From Hetaerina americana (Eukaryota > Arthropoda > Insecta > Odonata > Calopterygidae), in assembly GCA_022747635.1 (NCBI GenBank), contig JAKTNV010000003.1, positions 10,270,548 through 10,334,547 on the forward strand: a DNA stretch of 64,000 nt, in the 5' to 3' direction. Below the pieces are notes generated by a model that had not been told where the DNA came from, did not search any database, and saw only the letters and a list, made by a program, of their open reading frames with translations. Position numbers and translations under genes: made by a program. This document shows, piece after piece, positions 1 through 13,560 of this stretch; position 1 is the first letter of the stretch; every line of letters starts with the position of its first letter.

Positions 1-2800
1 GTTTTTTATTGAAATTCCTCTGATGTTTTAAGTTCCCAGGCGTACAGTTTCTGTCAAAAAATCAATTATTATTTGTGAACTACATACATGAAAATTTATT
101 TTTTTAGAATATATTAATTCTTTAGATATCAAATTAATTTTCCCTCACGTCTGGTATGCCCCTGATGAGGTTGTGATAATTCTTTTTGGCCATAACGAAT
201 GGCTTATGAAGGAAAGTACCTAGAAAAACGTCCGATCACAGCCTCATTAATATTAAACATAATAAAAATTTATATATAAACACTGTTTGGGTACTTTTTT
301 TCAGACTTTCATCCAATTTACAAAGAAATTATTTACGGATAGTTCGACTCTGACAGGTACATGTGCATATTCTGCTGAAGATGTAATGGCGATAAGAATT
401 TATTCATTTTTGGTGTAAAAATTGTGGTTTATTTAGATCTGGTGACATTCGTTCATACTTCGTATACCTTCCTCTTTCAAATATTACCATATAGGGAAAT
501 TCACATCGACCAGTCAAGGCCTGAACCCCTGCTTAGAAGTTCAAAAAAGGGACTGAATATGTTTTGGTAATGTCAGCGATATTTAAATGTTTGTATTCAA
601 CGGAATTTGAGAACTATTTGGCCGAATCCTGTTAAACGAAAGGATCGATGAGATCTTTAACGTTTCTGTCTTACTACCATCTCCGAGCAGCGGTCGGTAA
701 GCCTTTATGCTTTTGTAAAGGTCTTTGCAAGTCTTCGCTAAATGAGAAAGCACGCCCTGCAGAGAAAGACGAAGGTTTATTTAAAAGTTTATCCCTCCTT
801 AGTGTGCCTCATGAATGGAGGATTCGGAAGATTCCGTGGTAAACGACGGGGAGGTGTGTTTGAGTGAGAGGGGAGGTGGGCTCGGGGGGTGGCGTTGGGT
901 GGGGAGGGGGGAGGGGCTTTCGGTGCCCTTCTGTTCGTACATACATCGTGCGCATGTGTTTGAGAGATGAACGCGTTGGTCGTCGAGGGGGAGAGGTAGA
1001 CGAACGCACCGAAGTAATCGAACGGAGGCCCGAAGGTGCTTTGTTCGAGAACGTCGGTGGGTGATGACCTGCCACGAATCCTCTGGGGAATGTAGATTGA
1101 ACGAGAAAAAAACTGGTCGTGGTCGCCTTCCTTGTTAGAGGTGAAACCATTCGAAGCGAACCATGACGGCAAAATGGTATCATAAAGGAAATAGTGGAAC
1201 AGTTATATTTGGGTAGCTAAAACTATTTCTTTAAGAATATTTAAAATCGACATAAAGATGTTGAAATCTATAATGCGCATGCTTTAATCCGTGAATTATT
1301 GAGTTGAGAATATTTTAGATACGCATAAGAGCAAGATCTCACATATATCGATAACATTACATGCGTTAATGTATAACGCACGCAGAAACGAGTTGGGTAA
1401 AATTGTTATCTAATGTGCCAATTGCAGAAAACTTGCATGCTACTTTTATGCCTCTGAATATGCCTCTTACACGTTCATCTTTGGTTTACGGCATAATTGG
1501 TTAAAATCATTCATATAAATACCTAGATGTGATCCTGCGTGTTTATCCGAAATACTGTAAGAGTTTACACTATCATCATGGGTAATATTGGGAGGAACAC
1601 TGAGCAGATCACATAGGTTTAGTGCTGGATAAAACTGTAATTTTGATCAACATCACGGAAACTAAGCAAACGAATTGTCGGTAGAACCCATCACCATTGT
1701 TTGACTTCCGTTTCACTGTTTCATTTCAGTGAGATTTCTGTAAGGTGAATTCGCACTACTATGGCGCAAGAAGGCTCAACTCAAAAGAGCCCCCTTTTTT
1801 TTGAGGCATGCGAGGGAGGCATTATTTCCGCTTCGGCCCTCCCGGAGGGGCAAGCGTTGCGTGCATGTCTGCTCCCTCTCGCGTCAGGAACGATTGATTG
1901 ACACCACGCACCGCAGTGCCATTGGCAACACCGAATGACACCATGCCCCCTCCTCAACCTCTCCCCTCCCGCCATTCTCGACGTTGTTGGAATCCATGCA
2001 GCTCACAAAAGTAGGCTGATGGCGGGCAAAGATGAGCAAAGCTAAGTTGATTCTTAAGGCAGTTGCTATATCGAACTTTGGGTTTCAGGAAGTGAAATAA
2101 GTGTTTTAATCATTCCTTAATAGTGGATAAATAAAAAACAATGTTCATTCGTTCGCCAAGAAAACTTCTTAGCGCGTCGTCGTCATTCATTGTTGGCGCC
2201 CCAACCCGGAAGTGCGTACTACCTACATTGTTTTACAATCCGTCGAGGGTTGTGATTTGGAAATTTGAAAATCCATGAGTGAGGTAGGTTAATGTTAATC
2301 CCCTCTCAGTGATAAATACGCTTTTTGGCAATATTTTCATGAATTAATTCTATAAACTAATTTATTTCTGTTATTTTAGTTTTAAATTGAAGTCGACATG
2401 GTAAAGTAGCCTATTCGATTGATTTTAAAATAAACCGGTTTGCGGGATCAACACACAAAATCAAAAATTTGTCGGAGATTTGTGTTGAAAGGAAAGAATT
2501 TGGCGTGTATTTTCGAGTTTAAAACAATATGAATGTCGTCAAAATGCCATACAAGTACGAAGCGTCATCTCTTTACAATACATGTTTTCGAAGATCCAAA
2601 ACATCTCCAGGGCGCTTAACATGTCGACGGATTGTCCATTTAAATATCCTTTCTCGCCATAGGATCGCGTATTGAAATGATCTCGAATCTACCCGAAACA
2701 CCTTTTGATTTGTTAAAAATAAGTGATGACAGCTGGCGCTTTTGACATATTTTAGAAATTTTGATTCAATGAATACTAGCGGGGTGTGGTGCACAGAAAG
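1..2800. other. AT-rich non-coding DNA
   Basis: Apart from the G-rich block at 840-1060 and a C-rich patch at 1780-1980, I see no supported feature. Frames are short and unrelated to known families. Confidence 0.6.
871..916 (+). other. G-rich block with G-quadruplex potential
   Basis: Several runs of three to six G occur within 46 bases, separated by loops of one to four bases, inside a purine-rich island (about 840-1060). There is no gene next to it that I can recognise. Confidence 0.6.
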
Positions 2801-2804
2801 CTAA

Positions 2805-3130
2805 CACCAATGGCCCCAAATGCCCTCTTTCGACTCTCTTCTCGTATTCTCTCTCCTCTTTGCCCTCACCCCACTCCATTCCCAACCATATCTCCTTACC
2901 CATCTCGCGTGCCCCTTCTCCTCACCGCCATCCATTCCCAGTCCATCGCGAGCTCTCCTTCATCGTCATCTCACCCCTTACCCCCAATGTATCCGCCCTT
3001 TGTGAGCACTCTCCCAAATCACACCTCTAGTTCATCCCCAACCCTCAGATCCAATCAATCCCGGATAACCCTCAATATTTACGGCAGATCGCCCGTATCT
3101 TTTCCCGGCTCCCCGGATGCGTCCTTTTTT
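2805..3130 (+). other. Pyrimidine-rich tract
   Basis: Strongly C+T-biased on the + strand. The long stop-free frame at 2786-3253 results from the lack of purines and shows no family features, being Ser/Pro/Leu-rich low complexity. Confidence 0.7.
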
Positions 3131-3254
3131 TATGCTTTTTCTTCTCCGTTTATCGCGCTGTCATTCCTCTTCTTCGTGATATATATTCACCGTAACGTCA
3201 TCGCTCTGATAAACTCGACTGGTTATGCTACTCAGGCTGACCCAAATACTTGAA

Positions 3255-4979
3255 TGCTTAACTTGGTGTTGCTTGCTATATTAATTACGATGTTGGTAAC
3301 CACATTAGAAAGTACTTGGCGAACCGGCGAAGGCAGAAATACAAGCGTAAACTCCTGAGATTTGATGTATCTTCTTAAGAGTATACTATAACGCGTTATT
3401 CTTAAGATCCATGCTAGTGGATGTAAAAGTTAGCAACGTTTTACGAACTCTTATGAGAACTGCCGTGCAGGGAACGATCGTAAATTTGAAAAACTGAAGG
3501 ATAAAAAATAATTAAATAAATGTTATTCTGATTTTTGAAAGGCGTAGATGAATAAATTCGTAGGTAAGATGAATGATTATTCATTATAAATATCGGTAGG
3601 TTAGTTAAAACATGAATATATTTTCAATATACTTGAGGTCACTTTATTATTCTAAAGTAAAAGTTTGTGCCTATTAATTTTGTTACTTTCTCTTATACCT
3701 GATGGGAGTCTCATATTTATTTGGGATAGCTCCATGTATGATTGTGATACGCCTGTTTGGTAGGGCTAATCCTCTTTTTGTTATTCAAGGAACTTCAGAG
3801 TTCTACGAAACAATTTGGGGCACCACCTCATCTATAAATGAAGGGAAAGAACTAACTAACGAGGGCTAGAGGGTGGCCTCGTTAGCTCGGTCGCATCACT
3901 ATCTCTAAATATTTCTCTGGGAATTGTGAGAAGGGGAGTGGAATAATCGATCGAGTTCACATCATAAGCGCACAGTGCTTTGACGGCGGCCCTAGCCGTT
4001 CCTCGTTTCTTATCCCTCACCGTCATCACCGTACACACTTCTATTCAGTCCATCAATGCCTGAGGTAATTTTTCACACAGTTGAATGACGGGTTGCTAGC
4101 GCTGGCATCAAATGAATAATTCTCATTATACTATAATATATGCTCTTCGATGGCATGACATTGGACCTGAATGAAACAAAGCGCGGCCTTCGAGCCATTT
4201 TTGGGACTTATATGTGGTAACGGCATGAATTTTTTCTTTAGCCTACTCCGCCTTTGTTCTCTATAAACCTGGAGTCAGAAAAACCATTGCTCGTCAGGCT
4301 CATGAGTCTGCCACAAAACGGCCCTTGGATTGATCAGCTATAATAATGTTTCATATCTGTGTGTGTCGAAATGCCGTTCCTGAAACATTCCTTCGTTCGA
4401 CCCAACATCAAACTCTTCCCCCATCTCACTGGCTTTCCATATACCTCGTCCTCCACGACTTCTCCTATTATGATCGGCCTTGAGAACCTTCCCTTGATAT
4501 ATATTTCCTCTGAAGAAAACCTTCGCTCTGAACTACGAACAACGATAAACTCTCGTCGTGTGGTCGTGCATTCTAAGTCTTAATTTTTCCATTTCTTTCG
4601 CATAATAAACTATACCTAATTATATGTAGAGGTTGAACGCCCTAATGTGTGCGTATTTACATCACCTTTATGAAGTATTTTGGAACGTAGATGCCCTGCA
4701 AGTCATCACTAGGGTTTTTGCCAGTGAGTGACTCCAAGTGAGACTCCAAACAAAAAATTAAGTTTTGCTTTATTGTTGGTTACCAATAGAAATTTTCAAA
4801 AGTTAAAAAAAAAAAAGAAAAAATGCGTACAAAAGAATGCGTGAACTACGGTATCTCAGCGTAAGAAACATAACTACGCATGATATACTAGTTTTTAGCC
4901 AGAGGAATAATATAGAAGGGTTACATAAAATAATTACCATTCGCTAGACTACTTGTAATAAGAAAATTGTTTCTCCGGC
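3255..4979. other. AT-rich non-coding DNA
   Basis: No gene, RNA or repeat recognised. Confidence 0.6.
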
Positions 4980-5450
4980 TGATGGGATAAATCGCACTCG
5001 TATTCCTGAACGATTCCGTTGCTGCACTTGACCTGGAGGAGGCGTCCCGTGACTGACCTACCTCTCGTTGCACCACTCACTCGCCCCCCCCCCACTATGC
5101 GAAATCTGCAACTTTGAGTAACGTTCGCTGCTTCCTGCCCCATCGCCCGCCCGCCCACCCTCGAGAGTCGCGTGCCTCCCGGGGAGGCGAGGTTGGGAGA
5201 GAACGTCATCGCCGCTTGACCGGGTGACTGGAGAGTGCGCGCGCTTTGTCACATAGCCTTCCAGTTCTAGTCCCACTCACTCTCTCTCGCGAAAGCGACG
5301 ACGTGGTGATTGCGGATGGCCTCGCGACGAACGGCCGGGCGCGCGTGTGAGAGATTGCGTATTTTTCTTTATTAAACTGCGCGCAAGCGACTTGCCAGCT
5401 TTCTCCCCGCGGTGCGCATACGATTGCCCCCTAATAAGAATATGGAAAGA
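4980..5450. other. GC-rich, CpG-containing island
   Basis: Contains many CpGs (GCGCGCG, CTCGCGAAAGCG, GGGCGCGCGTG) in an AT-rich neighbourhood, plus a C10 run at 5084-5093. It could be an unmethylated regulatory element, but no initiator, TATA box or exon could be supported. Confidence 0.5.
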
Positions 5451-8094
5451 ACCTCGCGCGCTATTTTCATTTTTTTTTATTTTTTAATCCGCGCACGTTC
5501 TGCTTCCCTGAAAACAAAACTAGTCCCTCGCGGACGTCGTGCGCTGCTCGAATTTGCAATTCATATTAATGGAAAAAATGCGGCACTGAATCAACTCCCG
5601 AGTGTGGTGGCGGTCGAGTTCATTACCGAACGAGTTGTGGTCGTCAACACGTTTAATAACACGCGGTTGATAATTCATTCTCGTAACGGGGGCGGGGGTG
5701 TTGTAGTTTTTATTACGCACGTGAAATTATTTAGTCGAGTCTAGTCGAGGATGGAATTGAGAAGTGCACCACACACCATCGCGAGGCCCTTCCCACAAGG
5801 GAACCCGCGCGGATTCGCTCGAGTTAACTTCCATACTGATTCGTGTTTACTGGATATACGTTTTTTTCCAGCCCACTGGGGTTTTCATTCAAGTCTACAA
5901 ATTTTGGTTTTACTTCCGCACTGAAAATAAATGCGTTGTATTTGTTAAATAAACTATTTATTTACTAGAAGATCTTAGTGTATCGGATAGGGCAAATGCC
6001 ATATATATTCCGCAGAGTTCAGTAAGCCATCGAAAATGGAGTTAGAAACAAATTAGTTGCATTCTCGATGATGGTACCCTCAAGGTTTTCAATGATTATC
6101 ATGGCTGGGTATTTTAAAGAGTCCCCATCGCCCTATTAATACATTCTCCTCTTCTCCGAAAACGAGAATCACAATTTTTTCTCTCTCAACGTGCATATTT
6201 TTGCACATTTATATTTTTTTATGAATTGAATTTCCTAACTTATTCCTTCATTTGAGTCCCATTTCTTTCATTTTATCTCTTTTTCGTTGTTTGGAAGATA
6301 TTTATCAGCTATCTTCTAGGGTTCGTGGAGACCGAAATATCGTATTCCTCAGCACGAAAGGAATGAATAGTTAATTTATTCTTATAAATTGCACTTACTA
6401 ACAATGTATCATAGTTTTTATGTGCCCGTGTGAACTCCAATCTAATTCAAGTAACCATGTACAAAGTTTGCATAGATTGGCTAGGTCAAAGAGCACGGAA
6501 TTTGCCCGGTGTTGAATCTGTGAGACGGAAATTAACCCCCATATAACACTTCACGAATTACCCTTTTCGTGAATTTTCGTTGTTTTTGTTGGGAAAATCA
6601 AGTGCGTATTTTCTATTGTCATAATAATGAACTTATTCTGTGATTTTTTCTTATTATAAATATGAGGATAAATCTAAGGTTGTTGTATTTCGGTAATTAT
6701 TGCAGTATCTTCCGTATGTATGAGGCATTCTTGGCTACATACCTCAAAAAAATGCATCAATTTTCGACCGGCAATTTCCCTCTATTAAACGGTTTTTACT
6801 TTTTGTCAGTAGCATCGCGTTCATATATTTCGTGCGCTCATCTTATAATCTCTTTTTGTGTGATTCATTCCTGGCCCGTGATTATGCGGCGGTTTCATCA
6901 CCGGAGGCAGAGTGATGAAGATTAAATGCGTCATCCGCGGCCGTAATTCATTGATTCCCGCAAGCAAGCCTTCGGTAATGCGTCCGCAGCACATCGCTTC
7001 CTCCATGCCGTCGAAATGAATGCGCGTTACTGGAGTATTTGGTGGTCTTCTGCACCTGAATATATTTGATAGAGCAGCTCATTATTATATGATCATTCAT
7101 AAACTAAGCTCACTGAAGAAAAGATGAACAAGAGGATCCCTTTGTAAAAAGGGTTTCTCATGTTCGTGATTTAAAAAATAATCATCAGGCCAGAATTTTC
7201 TCCCAGATTTTCCATTACAAATAGCTTCCGGTTGTGTAATCACTATCCTCAGCGGGGTCCGCACAATTTATACGCGAAAATTTCAATTACAAGGTAATTT
7301 TTTCAATAAATACTTACAAGGCTCGACGTTACCACATGTGAATTCCATGATCTGCCATCTATGAAGCGTGTGGTCGTGTGTGTACCATGGCTGTGCATGC
7401 GCGCTCTCATAGTGCGCTCGATTCCAGCGTTCGCCTCGTACTCTGTGTTCGTAATTAAACCCATCCTCACCCTCGACGCCGTTTCTGATGCGCCCAATGC
7501 TTCCATCCATTGCTTGAACAGGAGAGACTTGTGTACGCTCAATCAGCCTTCGAAATCCACATCACCAAAGCGTCCACGCCGGAATCCAAACTGCTGGAAT
7601 CCCAGAAACTCAAAATGTTGGTTCGTTTCCTCTTCACTCAACGTACACATTCAGATTCTTCCCTCGTCAACCACACACCCCTCCTTAAATAGACCCCTCG
7701 CCTCTATCTCGTCAGTTTGGAGAAGTAACTTCATGGAGTTCGTTCCGGGTTTCCTTGAAGTCTCTCTTTTCTATTTGAGATGATGTTATACCGTCTCTTT
7801 TTGCCTTTTTATGCTTCGAGCTTAATTGTCATCCACGTAAAGAGTAATGTCCCATAGTAAAAAATCTGGAATAAATAGATTTTCTTTTCGGTTTTACAAT
7901 CTGGATAGGAATCAACCTGTTCTCAAGAACTTGGAGGCGTTTTTCGAGGCAGTAACCAAACCCAAGTTGCCGGAGGAGTATTGGTAAAGAAATTAAATTT
8001 AACGGCTGAATTACCATTAAATTTGCTGAGAAATCGGCCCCCCACACTTGTAACATTCTTGTTGAACGGTTTCTTTAATCGTTAATCGAACATT
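5451..8094. other. AT-rich non-coding DNA
   Basis: No conserved exon recognised. The frame at 7361-7783 has no domain. Confidence 0.55.
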
Positions 8095-8259
8095 AAAAAA
8101 TATTTCGGATACCCGATAATTGCTTATGAATTTGAGGTAATAAGGTATGTGGTACTTATTCCAACTCAGAAAATTTTAAAAATATTTCGGACACCCGATA
8201 ATCGATAATGAATCTGAGGTAATAAGGTATGAGGAACTTATTCCAACTCAGAAAATTTA
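8095..8259 (+). repeat. Tandem duplication, 82-bp unit, two copies
   Basis: Copy 1 (about 8095-8176) and copy 2 (about 8177-8259) share TATTTCGGAYACCCGATAAT, GAGGTAATAAGGTATG and TTATTCCAACTCAGAAAATTT at a constant 82-base offset. They differ at a handful of positions. It is a simple local duplication of AT-rich DNA with no ORF. Confidence 0.9.
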
Positions 8260-8879
8260 TTTCCTATAGATTTGAGAATTTTTATCGCAAAATAATATCA
8301 TTGATTTTTATACATAGACATATAATATGACTTGATTACTAACAGGAAAATGAGACATGATATTGAAAAAACGAATTGGCTTCCCTTACCGCCAAACGGA
8401 TTAGTCTTCACGGAAACGAAGCATGACCTTCAATCGCAAATATTTTCATAAAGAATCTGATATTAATTAACGACTATACTCATTTGAGTCCGCAATATTT
8501 TCAATTTTAATTCAAAGCTTAATTAATAGTCAACAAAGAGTTTCATTAAAAAATTTTCTAAATCATTTTGTTGACTGTTAATTTGAGCTGCATCATATGT
8601 TTGTTTCTTTTTTTGAGCTGCTCCATGTCAATTTGAGCTCATTCATTCCTCCCATTTTCACTATATTCATATTATGGTAGGGGAATTCAATGTTTATGGG
8701 AAGAGGGAGAACTGAAATTTTCAGTGTATTCGTAGGTTAAAAGTATCGTTGTTGTTCCTTCGGCATAGAAAATTGTGGAGGTGGGATAACTTAACCGGGA
8801 CGTTTCTCCATCTCTCAGCTTCACGATTGGCAATACGATATGAAATTTCCAATACTGGCTAAATGAATCTCCGCCAGTC

Positions 8880-9410
8880 ATAATGGAGAGTGGCGGCGGC
8901 CGCAACCAGTTTTTCCCGTGTCATCCGACTGACTCGAACCACCCCTGTCGCAATCGGCCCCGCAGCTCAAGGGGAGCGTCACGGCGCCAGTGTGGCACCG
9001 GAAATTTAGGCTGGCGCGCCCAACGGAGTAACTTCCGGTTCGTAATAGCCAGTATAATTTGTCTCTTCCCCCCATCCCCCCCGCCGCCCTCCCGCGTGCA
9101 CCATTTCCCAGTTCCCCGCGCCGGCATCCCCCTCCGCCCCCGGGCCCTCCCAACGGTCTTCTGCGGGACTCGAGATTTTTACGCGCTCCCTTCACTCCCG
9201 TCCGTCGCCAGCCGGCTTGGGAGCGCGGCCACTCTCTGCCGTTTCATTCTTGGATCACGGTCGATAGGGTGTGCCGCCGCTCCGGGGGCTCGATTACGGC
9301 GCCGGCTCTGGTGGACGCGTGGAGGTGAAAAGGGGCGGGATTCCATTGTGCGCAGTGTTTGCCACGATGACGGCAGTCCTTTAGCCATCGACGTCACAAC
9401 TTCCATGTTT
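8880..9410. other. GC-rich, CpG-containing island
   Basis: The most GC-rich segment of the first 10 kb, dense in CpG, C-rich on the + strand around 9065-9150. Long frames on both strands (for example 8883-9488 +, 9179-9457 -) overlap each other and lack recognisable domains, so I treat them as consequences of base composition. A promoter or first-exon role is possible but unsupported. Confidence 0.5.
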
Positions 9411-11749
9411 TTTATGAATCTTGAAATGAGCTCTTCAGGGGCAAAAGTATTATTCACTCTTGCGTGTCGTGCTTTTATATCTTTATGAATGATTTTCCGT
9501 TTCCTTTTTTTTCACGATGGAAGGGCGAATGACGCCAATCGTGAGTTTTAGTTTTAAGGTATCATGAAGTAGCGTAAGATCTTACTTCATTAGGATTGTG
9601 AAATTAATATCAACAGGATTTGTGGAAGATTTTTTGATAGCTGCCGATGGAGTAGGAAAACTTTTTTTCACCATCAATTCGGTCATCCGCGACATTACTA
9701 TCACTATATACCTATGGATGAGAATTTTACTTCATTAAATGTTGATGGACATGATGAAATCACCTCTCGTTTAGCAATTGTTTGCGTTTCTAAAAACAGG
9801 AGACAACGTTCTCCTAAAGAATTTGGATTAATTAAAAATGTGACGAGAACTGGTCTTCAAATCCGTGACTGAAACTTAGGAAAGTAATCCTGGAATCCTC
9901 CTGCCCCAAACTCAGTGGGTGGAGTGAAAAGTATCAAAGTATAGAGTTAGATACACTCTGTCAGAAATAAGCTCTAGTTTTCAATACAGTTCAGAGTTTA
10001 AAAATCATTCTTCTTGACCAGGATGCGCATTATTGAACCACTCCGGTAAAAAGTTACCCTCGTGGCATCTCCTGTAGTTTCTTTGAATTAAATCAATAAA
10101 TTCATTGTTTTCAGTGGCCATGAAACGAAATTTCGTTCATCCAAAGGCCTTATAGAGTGAAAATGCACCCGTGGAAGTGCTCTAAAAACTATCAAAACAC
10201 ATGTCGCACATACTATGTTGATGTGTCATCCTCAAATATGTATTTCGTTGACGAGGCAGCGTTCGTAAATTTTTTAAGTAAAAATGTAAATTTAAAACAT
10301 ATACATATTATCCTTACTCACTCAATTTGCCTTATTGGCAGGGTTGATATTTTTGACTTAAAGCTACTGAAAATGAGAAAAATGAAACTTTTTGTGTAAA
10401 ATATTGCAAATGAAAATTCTGTTTTTTTTCTCCTGAGGTAGAACAGATGTAGGTAACAAGCTACCACTCTACTGGCAAGAAAGATTTGTGTAATCGATTC
10501 TCACATCCAAAGAATATTGCGTGCATCTGCGTGTGAAAATTATTTGGCAATATGTAGATGACAAATTATCTTTGCGGTCTGTTTTGATAGAAATCCTAGA
10601 AAAACTCGCCCATTTTTTTGCAAAAGTCACGTAATCGAGATAAGTAATTACTTTAGCCTCGAGCACATCTTTCCCCGTATTTGGTCGACATCGGCAACAT
10701 AGCAGTCAGCTAGCAGCATAGGCGTTTGCTGCGTAAATGTTTGGGCACTCCCAAGTGTATGTCTCATGCCGCGAGTGCGACTCCCCGCGCCATTCGTCCG
10801 CACATCCTCGGCATGATGCCCCTGCAATTGCCGCCTCCCCCTTCTTTCTCCCTCCCGTTCCTCCCACGCCCCCAATCCCTCCGCCGACCTTCCCTCCCTC
10901 CCTCCTCCACCTCCCACTCAAATCACATTTTGTTCGAGTGACTCACTTTTGAAGCTCAGTTGCACAATTCAGCGGGATCATTTCTCGCGTGGGAGAATGG
11001 CGGTATTTTTACCGAGCGATTGATCCTACTTAGGACGAGATCGAGTTAGACGAGTGGATGAAAACACCGGGGTATCATTTTGGAAATTGTACGGTTGTTT
11101 GACGCAAGACTAGAAAACGGCGAGGGACTCGAATACGCCTCATTCCACATTTCGGAAGGCCATCGATTAATTTCTTGCAACGTATTGATTTAGTCAATGT
11201 AATCAATTTAATCAACTTTAGTGCTCTGAGTTGAATTGCCTGGAATATTATTTGATTGATAGTCCTGTTTTAGAGTGTAAGGACGTTATTACCATGTTGA
11301 ATCAGTTCTAACTCTCTTGTTTTATTAGGCAATACAGGTATTTACATTTCCATGTTTCAGTAATTTGCTAAGTGCTCATATTGTAATTCAACTAATTAGT
11401 GACATGGCCGGCAAGAAGACATACACTAATTTAATGACTGAAAAGTAACTCACAGATCTATGTCTAACGTAAGAAATTATGTGATATGTTTATCCAGTGT
11501 TAAATTAATGCATAATTTAATAGCTTGAATCTTTCTAATAAAATCATTTACCGTCCCTCGGTTAAAAACTTTTTTGATCGTCCTGTTCTTTTTGTCGAAA
11601 TTTAACGGTGTAGTTTCAATTTATTTTAGTACACCCTCTCAAAATAATTGGACCTGTAGACAGAAATTATCTGTCAATATTGGCTGAGATGTTTTCAAAA
11701 AATAGAACCTGAAATTCACTCCTGCATCAATGGACGAGTCACGAGATCA

Positions 11750-12170
11750 ATGCCGGTCACGAGGTTGAGCGATGCGAGAATAAAAAAACGTTGGGGAAGT
11801 GCACGGCCGATAGGACGCGGGCAGTTAGCGGATGGCAAGGGAGGAGCGGCCTTGTTTGGCGAGAGGAAAGCGAATGTGGTACAAAAAAAGTCGAAAAGCA
11901 CGTCACTCGGGAAAGGGTGACATCCATTCAATATTCACACATACGCGCGCACCCCGCCCCTCCCATTCCCCCCGCTGCGGCGGAATTGCCTCCGTTGGGT
12001 AGTGTTTTTGGTGGCTGGCCGAGGGATGATCCCCGACCGAAAGACGGGAAAAATGTGATCGAGCGCGTGGTGGTGTTAAATGTGGATAGACGGAGACAGG
12101 ATCAATACGCGCGTGAGGTGGGACGGCAATAACTTGATCGCTGTTTGCGCGCTTGATTTTGACGCAGTAA
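11750..12170. other. GC-rich, CpG-containing island
   Basis: Mixed purine- and pyrimidine-rich halves with CpG clusters (ACACATACGCGCGCACCCCG near 11937). No supported gene. Confidence 0.45.
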
Positions 12171-13359
12171 TAAGAGAACCCCTTCTGTTACGCAAGTGCC
12201 ACTCCTTGCGAAAATGAAATCCTGGAAAAAAATGAACAAAAGTTATTGAAGGCAAGCTTACGTTAAATTGAGATCCAACGTTGAAACCGTGTGCCACGAC
12301 TCTTGACGAAATTTTCACCTGATCAAGTCCGTATTATTGAATTAAGGCAATTGCGTACTTAGCTAATAGCGCATGACTGATGCGAATCGATGACAAATTT
12401 TTACTGCCGACATGCTCAATCTTAAATAAATCGGAGAAAGAACATTAATCAGAAATAATAAGTACGGGAAATAAATATCTGTCGAAAACGCAATTACTTC
12501 TGTCCAACCGTATAGTCTCGCTAGGAATGATGGTTATCGCTATATCTTTTATAGAAATCCATTCATTAACGTTATACATTCCAGGAATTCTCCTGCAGAA
12601 TTCTGAACGAGTTCAAAGACTTAAATTGAACAACAACTTAATTAAAAGTATTCCCACTGTCATGTAATCTCTATCAAATAATCTAGATTTCTCGAACAAA
12701 AACTGGTGTAAACAATGAAATGGACTTCGCTCCATTCTACCATTAACCATTTTATCAACCGAAATTCCTGCGAATCTCCCTAGCATGGCAGCACTTTTTA
12801 TTAAAATTTTAATGTCCTATTTCCTTGCACATTATGTATTTTGGATATTATAACGTAACCTGAAAAGTGTGTGTGATTAAGCAAGTCGGTGGAGTGATAC
12901 TGACTTTTATGAGGTTTTTTTTAAGCATAAATGTATAATACTTTGGAATAAGGAAGTTGGAATCAATATCTACTTTGAAAAATGGTAAGTGTAGGATTTT
13001 AAAAGTATGTTTTCTTACGGAGAAATTATTTTTCACCTGAAGTAATTTTAATGCATCACAAAATATTGCTGAGAAACAAGTTTTCTCCAAAGAGAAATTG
13101 GAGAAAGTGTCCGCAATTTTCTTGGAAAGAATTTATTTTCATTTAATTTACTCTGTAATGTAACGCATTTGGTTATCTTTATATTAACAGCATGTACTGA
13201 AGTCATCTTTCTTTTATATATTTTAGTTTCTATTAAAGATGCAAGTATACTCTTATCTCTCACATTAATCCCTTTTATTTTAAAACTATTAAGTTGATGT
13301 GCCATTTCCTACTGATGCGTGAACGTTTCTGCCTTATTTCCGTCATTTACAATGGTTGA

Positions 13360-13560
13360 GTTTCGATTCTCGCTGGAGGGGACGCGGAGAGCTTCGTTAC
13401 CGTAGCGATTTTCGCGTCGACGCGCTTCAAAGTACTCGCGGCGCGGCCCTGGAATGAGCATATAACGTCACATCAAGCGCTCTGGCAGCCCTAAGGCCAG
13501 TGCCGCTCCCATCCCCATGTCGATCCCGTCGGTCCAGTGCGGCTGATGCGCGCACCAAGC
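13360..13560. other. Short CpG-rich island
   Basis: CpG-dense stretch (TTTCGCGTCGACGCGC, CTCGCGGCGCGGC). No exon signal recognised. Confidence 0.45.

Noticed and set aside
8883..9488. 201-codon open frame (+) as a host gene
   Set aside because: Composition effect of a GC-rich island. Frames on both strands are open at once, and the amino acid sequence is low complexity rich in Arg, Pro and Ser.
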